Source: Nitrospinaceae bacterium
GTDB lineage: Bacteria; Nitrospinota; Nitrospinia; Nitrospinales; VA-1
NCBI GenBank assembly: GCA_029261435.1
Contig: JAJDBI010000112.1
Coordinates: 1 to 34,930 of the forward strand
Reading direction: 5' to 3'
Length of the DNA: 34,930 nt
Shown: positions 32,116 to 34,930 of the stretch, piece after piece
Position numbering within the stretch: position 1 is the stretch's first letter
Layout: each line of letters begins with the position of its first letter
Program-made: the position numbers and the translations under genes
The notes under the pieces: model-generated
Database searches by the model: none
The model's input: only the letters and a program-made list of their open reading frames with translations
What the model was told of the DNA's origin: nothing

Positions 32116-32964
32116 ATGCGTATTGGCGTGACCGGAGCAAAGGGTTTTATAGGAACGCATCTGCACTCTGCGTTAAAGGAGCAGGGAGCGGTGGTCACTC
32201 TTCCACGTCGGAAGGGACTTTCTGGAAAGCAGGAGCTCAAACGGTTTGTTGCGGATACCGATCTTTTTTTCCACTTGGGAGGGGTCAATCGAGACACTGA
32301 TGAGGAGATCATCAATGGGAATATCATTGGCACTGCACAATTGTTGGAATCCATTTTAAATGATGGTAAACCTTCTGCTCGGCTTGTTTTTGCATCCTCG
32401 TCACAGGTCTATACCCTGGCGAATAGCAAATCGCCCATTCGCGAAACAGGGAAGGCTAACCCCGAGACAGTTTATGGAGTGAGTAAGCAGTCTGCGGAAA
32501 ACCTTATAAGAAATTCCGGGATTCCATTTGTGATATTGAGAATGTCAAATGTTTACGGACCAGGGTGCAGGCCGAATTATAATTCTGTTGTGGCAACATT
32601 GTGTCACCGGGCGATAAAGGGTTTGCCCTTGGTGATCAACGGAGACGGTCAACAATGCAGGGATTTTATTTATGTCGAAGATGTGGTGCGGGCATTCATG
32701 CTTGCCGGGTTTGAATCTGTGAAAGGTTCGGCGAAGATATTTAACGTGAGCTCCGGGAGGATGATTTCTCTGAAGCAAATCGTGAAGCAGATTTGCAGAT
32801 TCCACAAAAACACAAAGGTCGAGTTTTTAATGGATAAAAAGAATTCAGAAACTTCCTATAGTTGCGATTCTTCAAAGTTTTCCAGAAAATATGGATGGCA
32901 GCCCTGGGTTTCTTTGGCAAAAGGGATAGAGCAGACGCTGTCCTATTTCCGAGGGAGAAAGTGA
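32116..32964 (+). CDS. NAD-dependent epimerase/dehydratase (SDR), CapF-like N-domain
   Basis: The 282-residue extended SDR has the Rossmann motif GAKGFIG (7-13), FHLGGVNRD, the active-site Ser region FASSSQVY and the catalytic YGVSK. Several phrases are more like the reductase domain of CapF/FnlB enzymes than GalE: GAKGFIG, HLGGVNR and PGCRPNYNSVVATLC. It is therefore likely to act on a UDP- or dTDP-activated sugar in surface polysaccharide synthesis. The C-terminus (GWQPWVSLAKGI) is of the normal GalE type. It is followed 2 bases later by the cupin gene, then by a glycosyltransferase, which together suggest one pathway. Confidence 0.85.
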   Translation: MRIGVTGAKGFIGTHLHSALKEQGAVVTLPRRKGLSGKQELKRFVADTDLFFHLGGVNRDTDEEIINGNIIGTAQLLESILNDGKPSARLVFASSSQVYTLANSKSPIRETGKANPETVYGVSKQSAENLIRNSGIPFVILRMSNVYGPGCRPNYNSVVATLCHRAIKGLPLVINGDGQQCRDFIYVEDVVRAFMLAGFESVKGSAKIFNVSSGRMISLKQIVKQICRFHKNTKVEFLMDKKNSETSYSCDSSKFSRKYGWQPWVSLAKGIEQTLSYFRGRK

Positions 32965-32966
32965 AT

Positions 32967-33371
32967 ATGAGACATTATGAAATTCAGGATTTGGACAAGA
33001 AGTCAGATGAGAGAGGATGGCTGATAGAGGTTCTGGGAGGTGAACTGCCGGAAGGATGCAAAGAGTTCGGTCAGCTACATGTGTCGGTGGCCTATCCGGG
33101 GAAAGTGAGGGGAAACCATTACCATACAAGGAAGGTGGAATGGTTTTGTGTTCCGACTGGAACGGGTCAACTATTGCTTAAAGACCGGGAAACCGGAGAA
33201 GTACAAGAAGTAATGATGGGTGTGAACGATCTGAAGACCATCAGAATAGACCCCGGAACCATTCATGCCATCAAGAATGTTGGCGAAGGAGATATGGTTT
33301 TACTGGTGTATGCCAATGAGAAATTTGATCCGGAAGACCCTGATACATATTATGAAAAGATTTTGGAGTGA
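32967..33371 (+). CDS. Sugar-epimerase-type cupin (CapF C-terminal-like)
   Basis: The track's start is inside the preceding gene; the ATG at 32967, with GGGAGAAAG upstream, gives 134 residues. Its landmarks, RGNHYHTRKVEWF, the GTGQLLL strand and the ending VYANEKFDPEDPDTYYEKIL, closely follow the cupin domain fused to CapF, which epimerises the keto-sugar at C3. The His pair in NHYH would bind metal. Here it is encoded separately from the SDR, 2 bases downstream. It could alternatively be an FdtA-type keto-isomerase. Assignment to family is firm; the precise sugar is unknown. Confidence 0.85.
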   Translation: MRHYEIQDLDKKSDERGWLIEVLGGELPEGCKEFGQLHVSVAYPGKVRGNHYHTRKVEWFCVPTGTGQLLLKDRETGEVQEVMMGVNDLKTIRIDPGTIHAIKNVGEGDMVLLVYANEKFDPEDPDTYYEKILE

Positions 33372-33455
33372 TTCATAACGACTGCCATTATTTTTCTGAA
33401 AAAATGAGATTGTGATTTTTCTCCCTTTGTTTCTCGACGCAGATAGAATTTTTTG

Positions 33456-34493
33456 ATGAAAAAAGTTTCCGCAATTGTTGTGAACTGGAACGGCAAGGAC
33501 ATCCTGTCCGAATGCCTTCAATCCTTATTGAAACAGGAATATGAGAACCTGGAAATCTGGGTCAGTGATAATGGCTCTGAGGATGGTTCGCAGGCGATGA
33601 TGAAGGAACTTTATCCTTCAGTGCACTTATTGGAAAACGGCCAGAACCTGGGGTTTGGTTCAGCTGTAAACCGAGCTTTAAAAAAAGCGCAAGGAGATTA
33701 CTTTCTGTTTTTAAATAATGATCTTGAGCTGAAGTCCGATTGTGTTGGGCAGCTTGTGGATTTGTTGGAGTCTGACAATGAAATTGGAGCCGCAATTCCA
33801 AAAATTCTTTATCACCGGGATGCTCAGGAATATTCGCCGAATGATTCAACGGTGATCAACTCATTCGGGGTTGTGGTGAATTATACGGGAGTGTCATACC
33901 CGAATTTGATAGGTCAGCAGGATATGAAAGATTTGCCTTTGACCGAAACTGCGTGTGGTGGAATCTTCATGTTCAGCCGGGAAGTGTATGAGCAGGTAGG
34001 TGGATTCGATGAGGACTTGTTTCTATATCATGAGGATCATGATTTGTCCTGGAGAATCAGGCTGGGAGGGTGGAAGTTGATGGTGACACCCAAGTCCGTT
34101 TGTACACATCACTACGATTTTAACAAAGGCGTGCAAAAGTTTTATCGGTCTGAAAAGAACCGGCTCCATATACTTCTCAAGAATATGGAATGTAAAACTC
34201 TTCTTATGATTTTCCCTGCTCTGATTTTTGTAGAGCTAGCCCAGATTGTTCATGCATTGATGCATGGTTGGTTGGGACTCAAAGTAAAAAGCTATTTTGA
34301 AATTCTTGGGCAATTTGCTCAGATTGCCAGAAAACGCCGGCAAATCAGGTCTTTCAGAACAGTAAGTGATAAAGAGATTACCCGGTTATACCGAGGCACG
34401 ATTGCTGTGAGCGGGATGAAAAACCCGTTAATGGACTATGTACTGAGCCCTCTGCTCAGTGCTTACTGGAAGCTCATTCGAGGTTGGATTTAG
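33456..34493 (+). CDS. GT2 family glycosyltransferase (rhamnosyltransferase-like)
   Basis: The ATG at 33456 is chosen over the TTG one codon earlier. The 345-residue protein begins KKVSAIVVNWNGKDILSECLQSLL, then VSDNGSEDGS and ENGQNLGFGSAVNRAL, and the metal-binding FLNNDLEL, matching GT2/WbbL-type transferases. A GGIFMFSREVYEQVGGFDEDLFLYHEDHDLSWR acceptor region follows. The C-terminus (about 255-345) has one or two hydrophobic helices, suggesting membrane association. It probably adds a sugar to a surface glycan made with the two upstream genes. Its last 20 bases overlap the convergent SRPBCC gene. Confidence 0.92.
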   Translation: MKKVSAIVVNWNGKDILSECLQSLLKQEYENLEIWVSDNGSEDGSQAMMKELYPSVHLLENGQNLGFGSAVNRALKKAQGDYFLFLNNDLELKSDCVGQLVDLLESDNEIGAAIPKILYHRDAQEYSPNDSTVINSFGVVVNYTGVSYPNLIGQQDMKDLPLTETACGGIFMFSREVYEQVGGFDEDLFLYHEDHDLSWRIRLGGWKLMVTPKSVCTHHYDFNKGVQKFYRSEKNRLHILLKNMECKTLLMIFPALIFVELAQIVHALMHGWLGLKVKSYFEILGQFAQIARKRRQIRSFRTVSDKEITRLYRGTIAVSGMKNPLMDYVLSPLLSAYWKLIRGWI

Positions 34494-34930
34494 GGTCTTG
34501 AATAAAGAGTTTTTCGATTTGTTGTCTTCTAAAGATAAAGATTTTCTCAAGATCTTTTTTGACATAGGCGTGAGCTAGAAAATCTCCCGGCACCCATCCT
34601 GGAAGTTTGTAAGCCACATTGTCTCGAATAACTGTGCCTCCCTTAGATTCGTAAAACTCATGGATATGATGCCAGAAAGTATAAGGCCCTCGAGTTTGCA
34701 GATCTGAAAATCGTTTGTCGGGAACCCAGCCTTTAATTTGGGATTGCCATCGCAGAGGAACACTGTGCAGTTTTAACCGGTAGTCCACGACGGTTCCTTC
34801 CTGGGCCTTAGGGTGAGAGACTTTCACAATTTTAAAATGCAGAAAACCGGGAGTCAGGAGTTCTAAATTTTTTGGATCGGAAAAAAACTCAAAAACCTTA
34901 TCAATAGGTTGTGGCACCCATTGCTCGGTG
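34474..34930 (-). CDS. SRPBCC (polyketide cyclase-like) protein, 5' partial
   Basis: The track's first codon is a GTG (34917), but the frame continues to the right edge as TEQWVPQPIDKVF, and the family normally has a strand before this point, so the start lies outside. At least 151 residues are visible. The pattern (PIDKVFEFFSDPKNLELLTPGFLHFKI, LRWQSQIKGW, DRRFSDLQTRGPYTFWHHIHEF-like segment) is typical of START/SRPBCC small-ligand-binding folds. The ligand is unknown. It overlaps the convergent glycosyltransferase by 20 bases at the 3' ends. Confidence 0.85.
   Translation of the reverse strand, partial: TEQWVPQPIDKVFEFFSDPKNLELLTPGFLHFKIVKVSHPKAQEGTVVDYRLKLHSVPLRWQSQIKGWVPDKRFSDLQTRGPYTFWHHIHEFYESKGGTVIRDNVAYKLPGWVPGDFLAHAYVKKDLEKIFIFRRQQIEKLFIQDPKSNLE

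Overview
The window is about 35 kb of chromosome from a Gram-negative, non-enteric bacterium. Support comes from lipobox and Sec-type secreted proteins, a Wzz-like protein, MreB, a PilZ protein, tRNA genes with encoded CCA ends, and mixed strand use with short operons. GC looks moderate (mid-40s to about 50 %, judged by eye). The gene mix (secreted di-haem RoxA-like lipoprotein, DUF4124, DUF1499, SprA-like protein, YbbA/YbbP/TesA block, TrpD-like protein, SDR/cupin sugar genes) would fit Nitrospinota or another deep proteobacteria-like lineage. That placement is inference only; there is no rRNA or marker gene here to settle it.

Layout. 0-6.5 kb: a 5'-truncated YHYH-domain protein with a Cys-rich tail, a cyclic-nucleotide-binding-domain protein, an orphan Wzz-like protein, a Sel1-repeat protein, and a membrane operon of two overlapping 34-codon transmembrane peptides plus a zinc-ribbon membrane protein; then DUF2784, DUF4124 and DUF1579-like proteins. 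6.5-10.4 kb: a minus-strand cluster PilZ - GAF/GAF/degenerate GGDEF - MreB - Cys-rich small protein. 10.5-10.9 kb: a near-consensus promoter, tRNA-Val(TAC), tRNA-Asp(GTC) and a terminator. 10.9-14.4 kb: a SprA-related putative metalloprotease and the modABC molybdate transporter, whose promoter carries a 31-bp tandem repeat with ModE-like half-sites. 14.4-21.5 kb: DUF1499, a RoxA-like di-haem lipoprotein, a DUF1566 protein and the YbbP/YbbA-type ABC pair divergent from tesA.

21.55-25.15 kb is the most accessory-looking part. It lies between tesA and a trpD-like gene and is bounded by short direct repeats and miniature palindromic elements. It holds a Rieske ferredoxin, a structured leader or small RNA with a strong terminator, three small proteins (two membrane-associated), a globin-sensor/PsiE-like membrane fusion protein and an unknown soluble protein. 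I consider this cassette the best candidate for an undescribed haem/gas-sensing membrane system, but no function is demonstrated.

25.2-34.9 kb: a TrpD-like protein, a B12-binding-type radical SAM protein, a CDP-alcohol phosphatidyltransferase, a secreted six-blade Kelch protein, an AttH/CrtC-like lipocalin-fold protein, then a polysaccharide set (SDR epimerase/reductase, CapF-type cupin, GT2 glycosyltransferase) and a truncated SRPBCC protein at the right edge. A short intergenic repeat recurs in inverted orientation near 7.0 and 28.0 kb, with a partial copy near 10.6 kb.
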